Shown piece after piece: positions 1-8,369 of a DNA stretch of 48,668 nt; the first letter of the stretch is position 1, and each line of letters opens with the position of its first letter. Both the position numbers and the translations under genes were made by a program. The stretch covers positions 1 through 48,668 of the forward strand of contig NZ_BMND01000041.1 of assembly GCF_014646275.1 (NCBI RefSeq), read 5' to 3'. This DNA is from Streptomyces kronopolitis (GTDB lineage Bacteria; Actinomycetota; Actinomycetes; Streptomycetales; Streptomycetaceae). Below the pieces are notes generated by a model. The model was not told the DNA's origin and ran no database searches. It was given only the letters and a program-made list of their open reading frames with translations.

Positions 1-168
1 CCCGCGGAGCGGGAAATGCCCCGGCAAGCCGGGGCATAGCAAACGAAGCGCGCAAGCGCGCTTCGCATTCCCGCGTGAACGCGGGAATGGAATTCCGTAA
101 ACGGAATTCCCGAAAGAAGTACAATTCGCGCAAGCGCGAATTGGGGCACCCGCGCAAGCGCGGGTGCC
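1..168. repeat. Left telomere of a linear replicon: seven perfect palindromes
   Basis: Seven perfect inverted repeats follow one another: 1-13 (5-bp arms, GGA loop), 16-37, 44-65, 66-89, 89-110, 122-143 and 145-168, with 10-11-bp arms in the last six. The first, CCCGCGGAGCGGG, is the archetypal palindrome I of Streptomyces telomeres and lies exactly at base 1, so the window begins at, or within a base or two of, a physical DNA end. In the other six, two bases separate the arms: AA in five and GA in 66-89. The archetypal sequence as I remember it uses mainly trinucleotide GCA-type loops, so this end looks divergent after palindrome I. By analogy the 3' overhang would fold and be filled in by a Tap/Tpg terminal protein system; neither gene is in the window. 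Confidence 0.9.
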
Positions 169-559
169 ATGGCTGGCTACGAGGGGAGGTGCATCGCCTG
201 TCAGCCTGCGTAGCTACTGGGAATCACAGCCACCACCCCACAATGAGAGTGACGGGCCGTCGGCCTGACGGAGTGCCGGCCCGCAGTGCAGTGACGGGCT
301 CCACCCGAACCCCTCCCCTACCCCGGAACAACACGTTCACGTTCACTGATGCCCCGCCAGCATACACCACAACCCGTCGCCGTAGGGCGAGATTCGGACA
401 TGTATCACCCTGGAGCAGGAACCTGCCGCGTGGGTGATGCATCACGGGCGCGATCTGCGTAGTATTTGGGTCCAGACGTCACCACCCCCGGCCCATCTCG
501 TCGTGCCGGACTTGCATTTCTGATCGCACGCCGCATTCCGTGAAAAGGAGAAACAGGAA
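169..559. other. Subtelomeric non-coding leader before the helicase gene
   Basis: No convincing coding frame is seen between the last telomeric palindrome and the helicase start. The stretch presumably carries the helicase promoter, but I cannot identify -35/-10 boxes with confidence. A nested inverted repeat lies at 404-438 and is listed separately. Confidence 0.5.
404..438. promoter_or_regulatory. Nested inverted repeat upstream of the helicase
   Basis: ATCACCC at 404-410 pairs with GGGTGAT at 432-438. Inside it GCAGG (415-419) and CCTGC (422-426) pair across an AA spacer. The repeat lies about 120 bp upstream of the helicase start, so it could be an operator or leader hairpin. Its function is unknown. 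Confidence 0.35.
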
Positions 560-2965
560 ATGGCCATCAAACTGCGTGAACATCAGGTCGAGGCCGTTGC
601 CGCTATTGTGCGTGGTCTCGACATCCCGTCGGGCGGCATTCCTGCCAATGGTATGCGCGGGCAGGTGCACGCTGCGTGCGGAACCGGGAAAACCGTCATT
701 GCGGCGGCTTCGGCTCGCCGCATTGTGCCCAAGGGCCGCATTCTCGTTCTGGTCCCGACACTGGACCTTTTGGCGCAGACGGTGAAGGCGTGGCACGACG
801 TCGGGCACCGGGGGCCGGCGGTTGCAGTGTGTTCGCTCCAGGACGATCCGGAGCTGTGGGACCTTCAGGTGCGCTGCACCACGAACCCCGTGCAGTTGGC
901 GCTGTGGCACGGCACAGGGCCTGTGACGATCTACGCGACGTACGCCAGCCTCGGTGTGCTGGCGGAAGCTTTCGAGGGCATCTACGGCCAACGGTTGGAC
1001 CCGGTAGACCTCGCCTGTGTGGATGAGGCCCACAGGACTTCGGGCTCGATGGGTAAGGCGTGGGCGGACATCCACAACCAGGCGGTCATCCCGGCGTACC
1101 GGCGGCTGTATCTGACGGCGACGCCGCGGATCTGGCAGGAGCGGGACCCGCACTGGGAGGTTGCGGAGGGGGTTCGTGATGCGCTGCCGAAGGAGATGGC
1201 GGCGAGCATGGATGACGAAAGGGTCTTCGGGCCCGTTCTGTACAAGCTTTCGCTGGCGTCAGCGGTGTCTCGCGGGCTACTCGCGCGGTATCAGGTCATC
1301 GTCCTGGAGCTCCAGGACGAAGTGGTCACGCCGGAGCGGCTGATGGGCGAGGAGCGGCACGCCGAGGAGGTGCGCGGGCAGCGGCTCGGGGCGCTGCAGG
1401 CGGCGCTGCTGCACACGATGGCGCAGCACGGGCTGCAGACGTGCATCACGTTCCATCACCGGACGATAGAGGCCGCGGCGTACGCGGAGGGTTTGGAGCG
1501 GGTGGCGAAGCGGCTGCACGCGGACCAGCCGGAGATGTACCCGGCGAAGGTCTGGGCGGACTGGCTGTGCGGCGAGCACGTCCCGGAGCGCCGGCGGGGC
1601 GTGCTGGGTGAGTTCGGGTCGACCGCCCGGCGCGCGGTGCTGTCGAACTGTCGGGTGCTGGGTGAGGGCGTGGACATCCGGGCCGTGGACTCCGTCGCGC
1701 TGCTGGACCCCAAGGGCGCGCCGCACGACATCGTGCAGGCCATCGGGCGCGCTCTGCGGCAGAAGCCGGGTGAAGGGAAATTGGCCTCTTTGATTGTTCC
1801 GGTTTTTCTCCAGCCGGGGGAAAAGCCGGAGGATATGTTCACCTCGGGATCGTACCGTCCTTTGGTGAAGGTATTGGAGGGTCTGCGGGCTCACGATGAA
1901 GAGGCCGTGGAATTGCTGGCCATCCCGCAGGAGCCCCAGAAGGATGTTGCGCAGCCGTCCCAGTACATCGGATCGAAGCCGGAGGATGGTGAGGAGGAAA
2001 CTCGTCTTCTGCTTCGCTTTGCTGCTCCGCGGGACCCGGTGATGGTCGCGGACTGGGTCAGCTTCAATGTGATCGACATCGAGCGGCAGGACTGGGGGCG
2101 CGGGTGGGCGAAGCTCAAGGCATTCACCGAGCGTGAGCATCACGCCCGGGTCCCGTACGAGCACAAGGAGGGCGCGTTTCCGCTGGGGACCTGGGTGGCG
2201 GAGCAGCGGCGGGCCTTCGGGGCCGGGCAGATGACCGGCAAGCGGGCGGATCGGCTGGAGGAGCTGGGCATGGTCTGGTCGATCGCGGACGAGCGGTTCG
2301 AGGAGAACTTGGCGGCGGCGCGGGTGTACTTCGCGGAGCACTGGACGTTGTGTGCGCCGCGGTCCGCGACCGCGTTGGACCGGCAGGTGGGGAGTTGGTT
2401 GTCCAATTTGCGGCGGCCTGGTGCGCTGGAGGGGCGTCCGGAGTGGGAGGCGGCGCTGCGGGCGATCGACGAGGACTGGAACCCGGCTTGGCCGGCGGAG
2501 TGGCAGCGGCGTTTCGCGGCGGTGCGGGAGATGGTGTCGGAGGAGAGCCAGAGCGCCCTGGCCTACATCGAACCGGGCGTCACCGTGCACGGGATGGACG
2601 TCGGCCGGTGGCTGGCGAAGCAGCGCCAGCACGAGGTGTGGCAGGGGCTGATGGACGGGCAGCGCGAGCGCCTGGAGCAGCTCGGCGTCCAGCCACTGCC
2701 CGCGCCGGAGCCGAAGGCGCCCGCGAAGGGGCCCACGGCGGCCCTGAGCGCCTTCGAGCGGGGCGTTGCGGCCCTGGCGCAGTACAAGGCCCGCACCGGC
2801 TCTGTGACGGTCTCCAGAGGGCACGAAGAGGCCGTTGTGGTCGATGGTCAGGAGCACCTGGTGAAGCTGGGTGTATTTCTCTCGAACGCGAAATCGAGGC
2901 GCGGCAAGCTCACCGCGGACAAGCTGGCCGCGCTGGCCGCGCTCGGGCTGGAGTGGGCGGCATGA
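560..2965 (+). CDS. ttrA: Telomere-linked superfamily 2 helicase, TtrA-like
   Basis: This 801-aa protein is an SF2 DNA helicase. It has an N-terminal LREHQ motif (residues 5-9), Walker A ACGTGKT (39-45), DEAH box (155-158), an LTATPR motif near residue 187, and motif VI QAIGRALRQ (393-401). The C-terminal half has repeated Trp-rich helicase-associated segments (for example WGRGWAKL and the TWVAEQRRAFGAG and WLSNLRR regions). Helicases of this build lie next to telomeres of Streptomyces chromosomes and linear plasmids (TtrA) and have been linked to conjugal transfer of the ends; that role is inferred from position and family. The ATG is preceded by AAAGGAG at 544-550. The stop overlaps the next start (ATGA), so the genes are coupled. 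Confidence 0.87.
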   Translation: MAIKLREHQVEAVAAIVRGLDIPSGGIPANGMRGQVHAACGTGKTVIAAASARRIVPKGRILVLVPTLDLLAQTVKAWHDVGHRGPAVAVCSLQDDPELWDLQVRCTTNPVQLALWHGTGPVTIYATYASLGVLAEAFEGIYGQRLDPVDLACVDEAHRTSGSMGKAWADIHNQAVIPAYRRLYLTATPRIWQERDPHWEVAEGVRDALPKEMAASMDDERVFGPVLYKLSLASAVSRGLLARYQVIVLELQDEVVTPERLMGEERHAEEVRGQRLGALQAALLHTMAQHGLQTCITFHHRTIEAAAYAEGLERVAKRLHADQPEMYPAKVWADWLCGEHVPERRRGVLGEFGSTARRAVLSNCRVLGEGVDIRAVDSVALLDPKGAPHDIVQAIGRALRQKPGEGKLASLIVPVFLQPGEKPEDMFTSGSYRPLVKVLEGLRAHDEEAVELLAIPQEPQKDVAQPSQYIGSKPEDGEEETRLLLRFAAPRDPVMVADWVSFNVIDIERQDWGRGWAKLKAFTEREHHARVPYEHKEGAFPLGTWVAEQRRAFGAGQMTGKRADRLEELGMVWSIADERFEENLAAARVYFAEHWTLCAPRSATALDRQVGSWLSNLRRPGALEGRPEWEAALRAIDEDWNPAWPAEWQRRFAAVREMVSEESQSALAYIEPGVTVHGMDVGRWLAKQRQHEVWQGLMDGQRERLEQLGVQPLPAPEPKAPAKGPTAALSAFERGVAALAQYKARTGSVTVSRGHEEAVVVDGQEHLVKLGVFLSNAKSRRGKLTADKLAALAALGLEWAA

Positions 2966-4911
2966 GCACCGAGCAGCCCGACGACGATCAGAGGGACGAG
3001 ATGGCGAAGATCAGCGATGCCGAGTGCCGGGTGGCGGTTCGCCGGGAGGCCGCCGGCCTGACGTGGGAGCAGCTGGGTGAGCTGATTGCAGCTGCCGGGG
3101 GCGGGGGGCATCTCGCGGTCCCGGTGGGTGAGTCGGAGCGGTTGGCTGCGGTGCGGTTGGCGGAGCTGAGGCGTATCCGGGAGTTGGTGGGACTGCAGAG
3201 CTGGGGGGATGAGTACAGCCCTGCTGGTGATCCATGTGAGCGCGGGGAGGGGTATCCGACGTCCGGCGGGGTGCGGCCGGAGGAGCGTCGGGGGGAGTTC
3301 CGGGTCCTGGCGAGGTGTGCCGACCCGGCGCATCCCGGTGCCTCGGAGGTGCTGAGCTGGGCGGTTGCCGCCTCGGTGGAGGAAGCTGCGGTGAAGGTGC
3401 GCCGTGCGAAGGAGGGCAACCTCTATGGGCCGCCGGGGTTGTTCCGGGTGGTGGAGGTATTCGAGGACGTGCCCTCGACAGGCGGTCGGCAGATGCTGGA
3501 TGCGCTCTCGTGGGCCGGTGCCGAGATCGGGCGGGCCGCGGCCGCCGCGGCCGGCGGGCACGAGCCTGCCCGAGCGGGCGCGGAGTTGTTCGAAGTGCTC
3601 AGCGACTTTCTGCACCGCACCGTCATCCACCCGTGGCACCTTGCCTACCCCGGCGACCGTGGCGACGGCAGCGCCGATGGGAAGCCGGCCGGCAGCGAAC
3701 ACAGCCGCGCCCTGGCACGCCTGCTCCTGGCTCACCTGGAAGCTCTGGACATGCCGCTGGTGAGCGCGGCGCAGCAGCACGGTGCGGACGCCTCCGGTCA
3801 GGAGCTCGCCCGCGTCCGTGCACATGTGGCCGGCGGCTTGACCGCCCGGGCGGCCGTGTTGCAGGCCCTGGGCGGCGCCGGGCACACGCCGGAGGAGGCC
3901 GACGAGATCGTGGCGCGGCTGGAGGCCGGGGCCATCGCCTCCGCCCACAGCGGCGTCTCCGGGAGCAGCGACCTGCTGCGTATCGCCGATGCCACCGCCC
4001 AGGGCGGGCGCGCGGCCTCCAGTGCCCAGCTGGTCTCCTCCCTCCAGCCGCCGGCCTCCGCCGCCCCGGTGCAGCCTCCGGCGGAGGCTCCGGTGGGCGG
4101 ACCGGCCGCGGACGCCGGCGGCCTGGAGGAGGCACCGCGGGAAGCCGCGCTCCCCCAGAGTGAGCCGGAGATGCACCGCCGACATGTGGTTGAGGAGGGC
4201 TGGGAGAGCGCGCTGCGGCGGCAGGAGGACGCCCGCCGGCGGTACCTCACCACCATCGTCCAGGCGGCTATCACCACCGTGCGCGGCCGCGAGGTCGACA
4301 ACCCGGATGAGGAGCTGCTGAGCCGCCTGGATGACTTCTTCACCCGTGCCGTGGTCTTCCCCGACCCGCACAACGGCGGCGTGCGGCCGCGGCCCGACCA
4401 GGCCACCTTCGGTTGGACGAGCGAGCCGCCCGGGATTGAGCATGCCAGCGACCCCGGCCGGGCCCTGGCCGTGTTCCTCCTGGCCTACCTCGACCACTAC
4501 GGTCTGCGCCTTGTAGAGGCCTCGGGCGAGTACAGGGGCGGCCATGAACCGGCCGTTCAGGGCTCGTTGGCGCTGTCCGCCGGCGATTCGGACCCGGGTG
4601 TGTCCACCGCTCTGGAGGCCCTGGCCGCACGGGCGTGGCGCAGCTACGGCATCGCTCTGCACTACACCGGCGAGGACGACCGGGACGGGGCTGAAGCCAC
4701 GATGGAGGCCATGCGGCACGCCGTCCAGGCCGTTGCCCCCGGCTTCACCGCCGCGGCCCTCGTGCGCCTCGCCGAGGACCCGCGGTTGGGGTTGAGCCCT
4801 GAACAGCGCCTCTTCCTCGACCACCTGGCCGTCGACCTTGACCTCGAAACCGTTGAAGCTCTGGACGGAGCCGACCCCGGCACAAGCGAGGAGACGGGCC
4901 GTGGCCGGTGA
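2962..4911 (+). CDS. Unrecognised 649-aa protein coupled to the telomeric helicase
   Basis: I do not recognise this family. The start is the ATG overlapping the helicase stop (ATGA, 2962-2965); the frame stays open further upstream, but there it runs inside the helicase gene. The first ~190 residues contain a possible helix-turn-helix-like stretch (GLTWEQLGELI). A low-complexity Ala/Pro linker (about residues 340-390) separates two similar alpha-rich modules. Each contains F(L/F)xRxV(I/V), followed by EH...RALAxxLLAxL and a (P/R)LV segment, suggesting internal duplication. There is no signal peptide or membrane segment, so the protein is probably cytoplasmic. Its coupling to the helicase suggests a shared role at the telomere or in transfer, which is inference only. 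Confidence 0.75.
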   Translation: MSTEQPDDDQRDEMAKISDAECRVAVRREAAGLTWEQLGELIAAAGGGGHLAVPVGESERLAAVRLAELRRIRELVGLQSWGDEYSPAGDPCERGEGYPTSGGVRPEERRGEFRVLARCADPAHPGASEVLSWAVAASVEEAAVKVRRAKEGNLYGPPGLFRVVEVFEDVPSTGGRQMLDALSWAGAEIGRAAAAAAGGHEPARAGAELFEVLSDFLHRTVIHPWHLAYPGDRGDGSADGKPAGSEHSRALARLLLAHLEALDMPLVSAAQQHGADASGQELARVRAHVAGGLTARAAVLQALGGAGHTPEEADEIVARLEAGAIASAHSGVSGSSDLLRIADATAQGGRAASSAQLVSSLQPPASAAPVQPPAEAPVGGPAADAGGLEEAPREAALPQSEPEMHRRHVVEEGWESALRRQEDARRRYLTTIVQAAITTVRGREVDNPDEELLSRLDDFFTRAVVFPDPHNGGVRPRPDQATFGWTSEPPGIEHASDPGRALAVFLLAYLDHYGLRLVEASGEYRGGHEPAVQGSLALSAGDSDPGVSTALEALAARAWRSYGIALHYTGEDDRDGAEATMEAMRHAVQAVAPGFTAAALVRLAEDPRLGLSPEQRLFLDHLAVDLDLETVEALDGADPGTSEETGRGR

Positions 4912-5293
4912 CCGTGTGGAAGAGCGGCGTGTGCAGGAGGCCGTCCGGCGGCACGTGCGCACCAGTGCCTTCGCGGAGGCGGAGAAGGTCATCTCGTTCG
5001 TGCTGTCCGACCCGCGGGTGCAGGAAGTGAGGGCACAGGTCGAGGCGGCGGAGACGCAGATCGGCAGGGAGTTGTGCGCCCGCCTCCAGCCGTTCCAGGA
5101 CCGCTTCGAGCAGGCCGTGCGCGATGGCGACGCGGCCGTGCTCGCCGGGATCTGTCCGGGCAAGCACGGCCGCTGGGGACGCATCTGTGTCCTGGACGAC
5201 GGTCACGAGACCTCGATAGAGGAGCCGCACTGGGGCTACAACAGCGAAGGCCGGCCGATCGCGTGGGTGGGCAGCGTCCCCGACGACTGGTGA
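4901..5293 (+). CDS. Unrecognised 130-aa protein, third gene of the telomeric operon
   Basis: The chosen start is the GTG at 4901. It overlaps the preceding stop by 11 nt and has a GAGGAG-type ribosome binding site just upstream. The N-terminal half is a charged helix, possibly coiled (RVEERRVQEAVRRHVRTSAF onward). The C-terminal half has a conserved-looking GKHGRWGR and WGYNSEGRPIAWVG segment. The longer in-frame ATG at 4838 would overlap the upstream gene by more than 70 nt and is less likely. Function is unknown; position makes it the distal partner of the helicase operon. Confidence 0.7.
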   Translation: MAGDRVEERRVQEAVRRHVRTSAFAEAEKVISFVLSDPRVQEVRAQVEAAETQIGRELCARLQPFQDRFEQAVRDGDAAVLAGICPGKHGRWGRICVLDDGHETSIEEPHWGYNSEGRPIAWVGSVPDDW

Positions 5294-5316
5294 TCCGCAG
5301 GGTCAGCGGCACCGTT

Positions 5317-5397
5317 CCCAGGCCCTACACATACTGGGGTGCGAGGCCCGGGGGTGCTGAGCTGCGACACCGCACTGGAGTGCGTGTAGAGCCTGGG
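5317..5397. terminator. Imperfect inverted repeat between convergent genes
   Basis: CCCAGGC (5317-5323) and TACA (5326-5329) pair with TGTA (5385-5388) and GCCTGGG (5391-5397) around a GC-rich loop. It lies between two convergent genes, so it may terminate transcription in both directions. There is no T-tract. Confidence 0.4.
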
Positions 5398-5432
5398 ATC
5401 TTGGGTGTGGTCCCCACGATGTGTGCCCTGCC

Positions 5433-6236
5433 TCAGTCACCCCGGCTCAGCTGGATTCGGTGCTCGTGGAAGTGCGCCCAGTCCATGAAAAGGCGGAAGC
5501 GGCGGTGGGCTTCCAGACGCTCCGCGTCAGCCGGTTCTTCGCCGCGCTGGAGTCGGGCATCGCCGGATTGCACGAGCTCCGCGAGAGCGATCCGGACGTC
5601 GTCGACGTCCTGGTCCGTGGTAGCCGCGAGCCGGTCCAGAGAGGTGAGGGTCTCCTCTGGTTCGCCCAGGTCGTTGAGCAGGTAGTCGATGAGGGTGTCG
5701 ACGAGCGGGCCGGTGCGCATCGTCCAGCGGATCCCGTCGAGGCGCCTGGCGAGTTCGTCGTCCAGGGGCAGCAGGTCGCCGGGTAGCGGAAGCGCGGTCG
5801 GCATGGACCAGCGGGTGCCGCCTGGTGTCTCTTCGCGGCGGGCCAGGCCCCACGTCAGATAAAGCTCGGACAGGTCTCGCACGGTGGTGGGCACCGGGAA
5901 GCCTGCGGTCGTCAGCGTGGCGCTGAACTGCTTCCAGCGGTCGGCTTCGCAGGCTTCGCGGCCCTCCGGCGCTTCCTCGTAGTCCCACTCTTCATCGGGC
6001 CAGGAGAACGTGAGGGGGCTGTCGAGGTCGCCGCCGATCATGTCCCAGTGCCCGTCGAAGATCTTGTGCAGCAGGTCGTCCAGGGAGCCGGTGAAGCCGG
6101 GCTGGCTCGCGGTCCCGATCAGCATGGTCAGGGCAAGGCCTTGGCGGGGCAGGACGTGCTCCCAGCCCGCGGGCCACCAGTCGTTGTGCATCGCCAGGTC
6201 CCGGCGCGGGCCGGGCACAGACGCGTTCTCAGTCAT
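5433..6236 (-). CDS. Unrecognised 267-aa acidic protein, possibly DUF6042-like
   Basis: This is a soluble, acidic protein with no signal peptide. The N-terminal part is Trp-rich (HNDWWPAGWEHVLPRQG) and the C-terminal ~70 residues are helical (DTLIDYLLNDLGEPEETLTS, then FMDWAHFHEHR). It resembles actinobacterial DUF6042 proteins as I remember them, but I cannot confirm the family from sequence alone. It is monocistronic as far as can be seen and convergent with the telomeric operon. Codon use matches its neighbours. Confidence 0.7.
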   Translation of the reverse strand: MTENASVPGPRRDLAMHNDWWPAGWEHVLPRQGLALTMLIGTASQPGFTGSLDDLLHKIFDGHWDMIGGDLDSPLTFSWPDEEWDYEEAPEGREACEADRWKQFSATLTTAGFPVPTTVRDLSELYLTWGLARREETPGGTRWSMPTALPLPGDLLPLDDELARRLDGIRWTMRTGPLVDTLIDYLLNDLGEPEETLTSLDRLAATTDQDVDDVRIALAELVQSGDARLQRGEEPADAERLEAHRRFRLFMDWAHFHEHRIQLSRGD

Positions 6237-6419
6237 CCGCAGCTCTTCCTCGAAAACACCTCGGTGCCCGCAGCGTACGCAGCCAGATGCGGCGAGCCCT
6301 CACGAACATCCCACCCATGCCTGGTGTTCGGGGGCGGCGTACAGCTGCTCGCGGAGGCGGCCGCGCCCGCCCGCGCTTCCTGTGACATCCGGCCTGATTG
6401 AGGTCCGTGGCCAGAGCGG

Positions 6420-7052
6420 TCACTCGGCCAGGAGCGTGGCCTTCTGGGAATGTGCGGCCCAGAACTGCTCGGCAATGGCTCGTGCCTCTTCGGCTTCCTG
6501 CACCTGGTGGCTGCGTTCTTGGTCGATCCGTTCCAGCACCCCGCTGTGCCGCTCGACGTCACGTACAGGCTGCTTCACCTGCTTCAGGAACCACTCGTAC
6601 ATCTCGATGTTCTCGCCCGGAATGGAGAGATGGACGTGGCCGGGGGGCTCCCCGGTGATCCAGCCATGGGCGCGGGCGAGGTTCACGCTGTCCTCAACTG
6701 CCGCATATGTCAGGCCGGTGGCGGATGACAGCTCGGGAATGGTGAAGCTGACGCCCTGCCTGTCGGTGAGTTTGCCTGTGCCAAGGCGGTCGGCCAGTAC
6801 GAACAGGCAGACACGGACAGAGTCGGGCAGATCTACCGCGAGCATGTGTCCCAGGTAACGCGTCCGCTCCTCGGCGAGGTCCTCCGGGTTATGGATGGCG
6901 GCGCGGAGTTGCGCCTTCTGCGCCGCACGGTCGTCTTGCTCCTGCGCGCGCTCTGCTTCCATCTCACGGGCTGCCTGGCGGTAGCTGGTTCCGGTCTTGG
7001 TGGCGTGCGCGCGGATGCGGGCCTTACGCGCGTTGGAGCCGTTCTTCGTCAT
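6420..7052 (-). CDS. Unrecognised 210-aa plasmid protein with a basic N terminus
   Basis: The protein starts with a strongly basic helix (MTKNGSNARKARIRAHATK followed by GTSYRQAAREME), a pattern I associate with small Streptomyces plasmid and integrative-element proteins. The middle (about residues 65-135) reads like a winged helix: VRVCLFVLADRLGTG, FTIPELSSATGLTYAAVED, then ARAHGWITGE and a beta hairpin. The C terminus is a Glu/Gln-rich coiled helix. A DNA-binding or partition-accessory role is plausible but unproven. Its ATG overlaps a stop codon (ATGA) belonging to an apparent gene remnant immediately upstream. Confidence 0.7.
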   Translation of the reverse strand: MTKNGSNARKARIRAHATKTGTSYRQAAREMEAERAQEQDDRAAQKAQLRAAIHNPEDLAEERTRYLGHMLAVDLPDSVRVCLFVLADRLGTGKLTDRQGVSFTIPELSSATGLTYAAVEDSVNLARAHGWITGEPPGHVHLSIPGENIEMYEWFLKQVKQPVRDVERHSGVLERIDQERSHQVQEAEEARAIAEQFWAAHSQKATLLAE

Positions 7053-7114
7053 GGCTTCTCCAGGGGCTTCCCACGCTTCTCCCGGTTCAGCGACACGATC
7101 AACGACGGGATCAC
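7049..7114 (-). pseudogene. 3' remnant of a gene once coupled to its downstream neighbour
   Basis: About 21 codons ending in REKRGKPLEKP have good G/C third positions, and their TGA overlaps the ATG of the 210-aa gene. Upstream of about 7114 the frame loses coding character. This looks like the preserved tail of a translationally coupled gene whose 5' part has been lost. A ParA-type ATPase is one guess from gene order on other plasmids; nothing in the residues proves it. Confidence 0.3.
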
Positions 7115-7332
7115 GGGCCCTTGCCGGCAGGTGCCGGGGGAGCCTGGCCGTTCTGGGTCGCTGGCGGCGTGGGCGCTGCGACGGCGGCGGGGCGGCGTTC
7201 GTGTCATGCCGACTCCCAGCCTATGCACGCGAGCTTCCCTGCCCGCTCCTTTCATCCGTGCGTGGGCGTGGCGCGGTGTGGCGGGTGGCTGCCGAGGCTC
7301 CGGCTGGCGGCACTGATCAGCGCCGCCAGCCT
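7115..7332. other. Non-coding, GC-rich intergenic stretch
   Basis: No gene is supported here. The stretch separates the small gene ending at 7333 from the gene remnant, and may be the site of the deletion that removed the remnant's 5' part. Confidence 0.4.
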
Positions 7333-7506
7333 CTACGACCGAGCGGCGGCGGTGCGCTGCAACGTCTCCTCCAAAGCGGAGGTGGCAGCCATCAGGTGCT
7401 CCGCCCGTTCCGGGTCGGCGGCCCCCTGCCGCCCTGCCTCGAACGCCAGCAGTGCCACGGCCTGCTGGAGCGCGGCCCGCAGGTCCGCGATGGGCTCGAC
7501 GGTCAC
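7333..7506 (-). CDS. Small helical protein (57 aa)
   Basis: A short Ala/Leu-rich, probably all-helical protein (EPIADLRAALQQAVALLAFE onward). Its GTG start overlaps the stop of the upstream gene (GTGA at 7503-7506, minus strand), and GGGAG lies about 6 nt upstream. Coupling and codon bias support a real gene. It resembles short antitoxin-like or accessory helical proteins only in general composition; function is unknown. Confidence 0.55.
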   Translation of the reverse strand: MTVEPIADLRAALQQAVALLAFEAGRQGAADPERAEHLMAATSALEETLQRTAAARS

Positions 7507-8369
7507 GATCGTCTCCCTTCCGGGTCGGTGAGGTGCGGCCACAGCCGCTTGAGGTCGTGGGCGACCCGCTCCGCCAGAACGGAGGGATCGCTGGCCGTCC
7601 ACTGGTGAGCTGTCCCGATGGAGTCGGCGGTCTTCGCCCTGGAGCTGCTCTTGCTGGGGAAGGGGCCGGATACCGCGCGGGCGGTGAAGGTCGCCGGGCC
7701 GGGCGGGCGGGGCAGGAACAGCAGCGGGTGGTGCGGGGTGAAGCCGAAGTGGCCCAGGCGGGCGGCGGGCTCTTCGTCGAGGAACTGCGGCTCGGTCCAC
7801 AGTCCGACGGTGACGACGAGCCAGGCGTGCGGGCGGTCAGGGTCGTTGCACAGCCACAGATCGAACGTCCCGACCTGGAGGTTCGCCTCCCGCTCCCAGA
7901 CCTTCGCCCGCGGATCGAGCGCGTCGGCCCCGTCCCGGCGCAGCGGGATCAGGGCGCGCTCGAACGGAGCGATCAGATCGTCGTAGGCCGTCCGCATGGC
8001 CATGCTGCCGGCGTGGTCGACGGTGAACTGGCGATCCGGCGTGACCTCCCACTTCAGGCCGTCGGGAAGCTGGGTGGTCAGGTACTGGCGCAGCGGGCCG
8101 AGCGCCTGCGGGATGCCGTCCGTGCCGTGTCGGGCGTGCTCGGCGGCGGGCAGGCGGACCCACCAGGCGTAGTACGGCGTTCCGTCGGGGTAGGAGTCGT
8201 AGTCGACGCAGTGGTCGTACACGCAGCCCAGCGAGCCCGCGAGCTGTGTCATCGTCTTCTTGGTGCGCTCGTCCAGGTCGGGATTCTCGCCCGCGAGCTG
8301 CTGAGGGTCCTGGACTTCGAGGCGCCACACCACCCACTCGAAGTCGTCGAAGTCGTCGAAGTCCGTCAC
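7503..8369 (-). CDS. Unrecognised 288-aa soluble protein
   Basis: The protein starts with an acidic/aromatic repeat (TDFDDFDDFEWVVWRLEVQD) and contains Trp-rich segments such as YYAWWVRLP and TFDLWLCNDPDRPHAWLVV. No transmembrane segment or catalytic motif is recognised. I chose the GTG at 8369. A TTG at 8417 with GGGAG six bases upstream is a real alternative and would add 16 residues. It forms an overlapping pair with the 57-aa gene downstream. Confidence 0.6.
   Translation of the reverse strand: MTDFDDFDDFEWVVWRLEVQDPQQLAGENPDLDERTKKTMTQLAGSLGCVYDHCVDYDSYPDGTPYYAWWVRLPAAEHARHGTDGIPQALGPLRQYLTTQLPDGLKWEVTPDRQFTVDHAGSMAMRTAYDDLIAPFERALIPLRRDGADALDPRAKVWEREANLQVGTFDLWLCNDPDRPHAWLVVTVGLWTEPQFLDEEPAARLGHFGFTPHHPLLFLPRPPGPATFTARAVSGPFPSKSSSRAKTADSIGTAHQWTASDPSVLAERVAHDLKRLWPHLTDPEGRRS

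Noticed and set aside
2350..2961. Upstream extension of the 649-aa frame inside the helicase gene
   Set aside because: It is Gly/Arg-rich, overlaps a clearly coding frame and lacks a ribosome binding site. The ATGA start at 2962 explains the gene.
2848..5184. Long antisense open frame (778 aa)
   Set aside because: High GC third positions on the real strand create open mirror frames. Its sequence is Arg/Pro-rich and has no domain.
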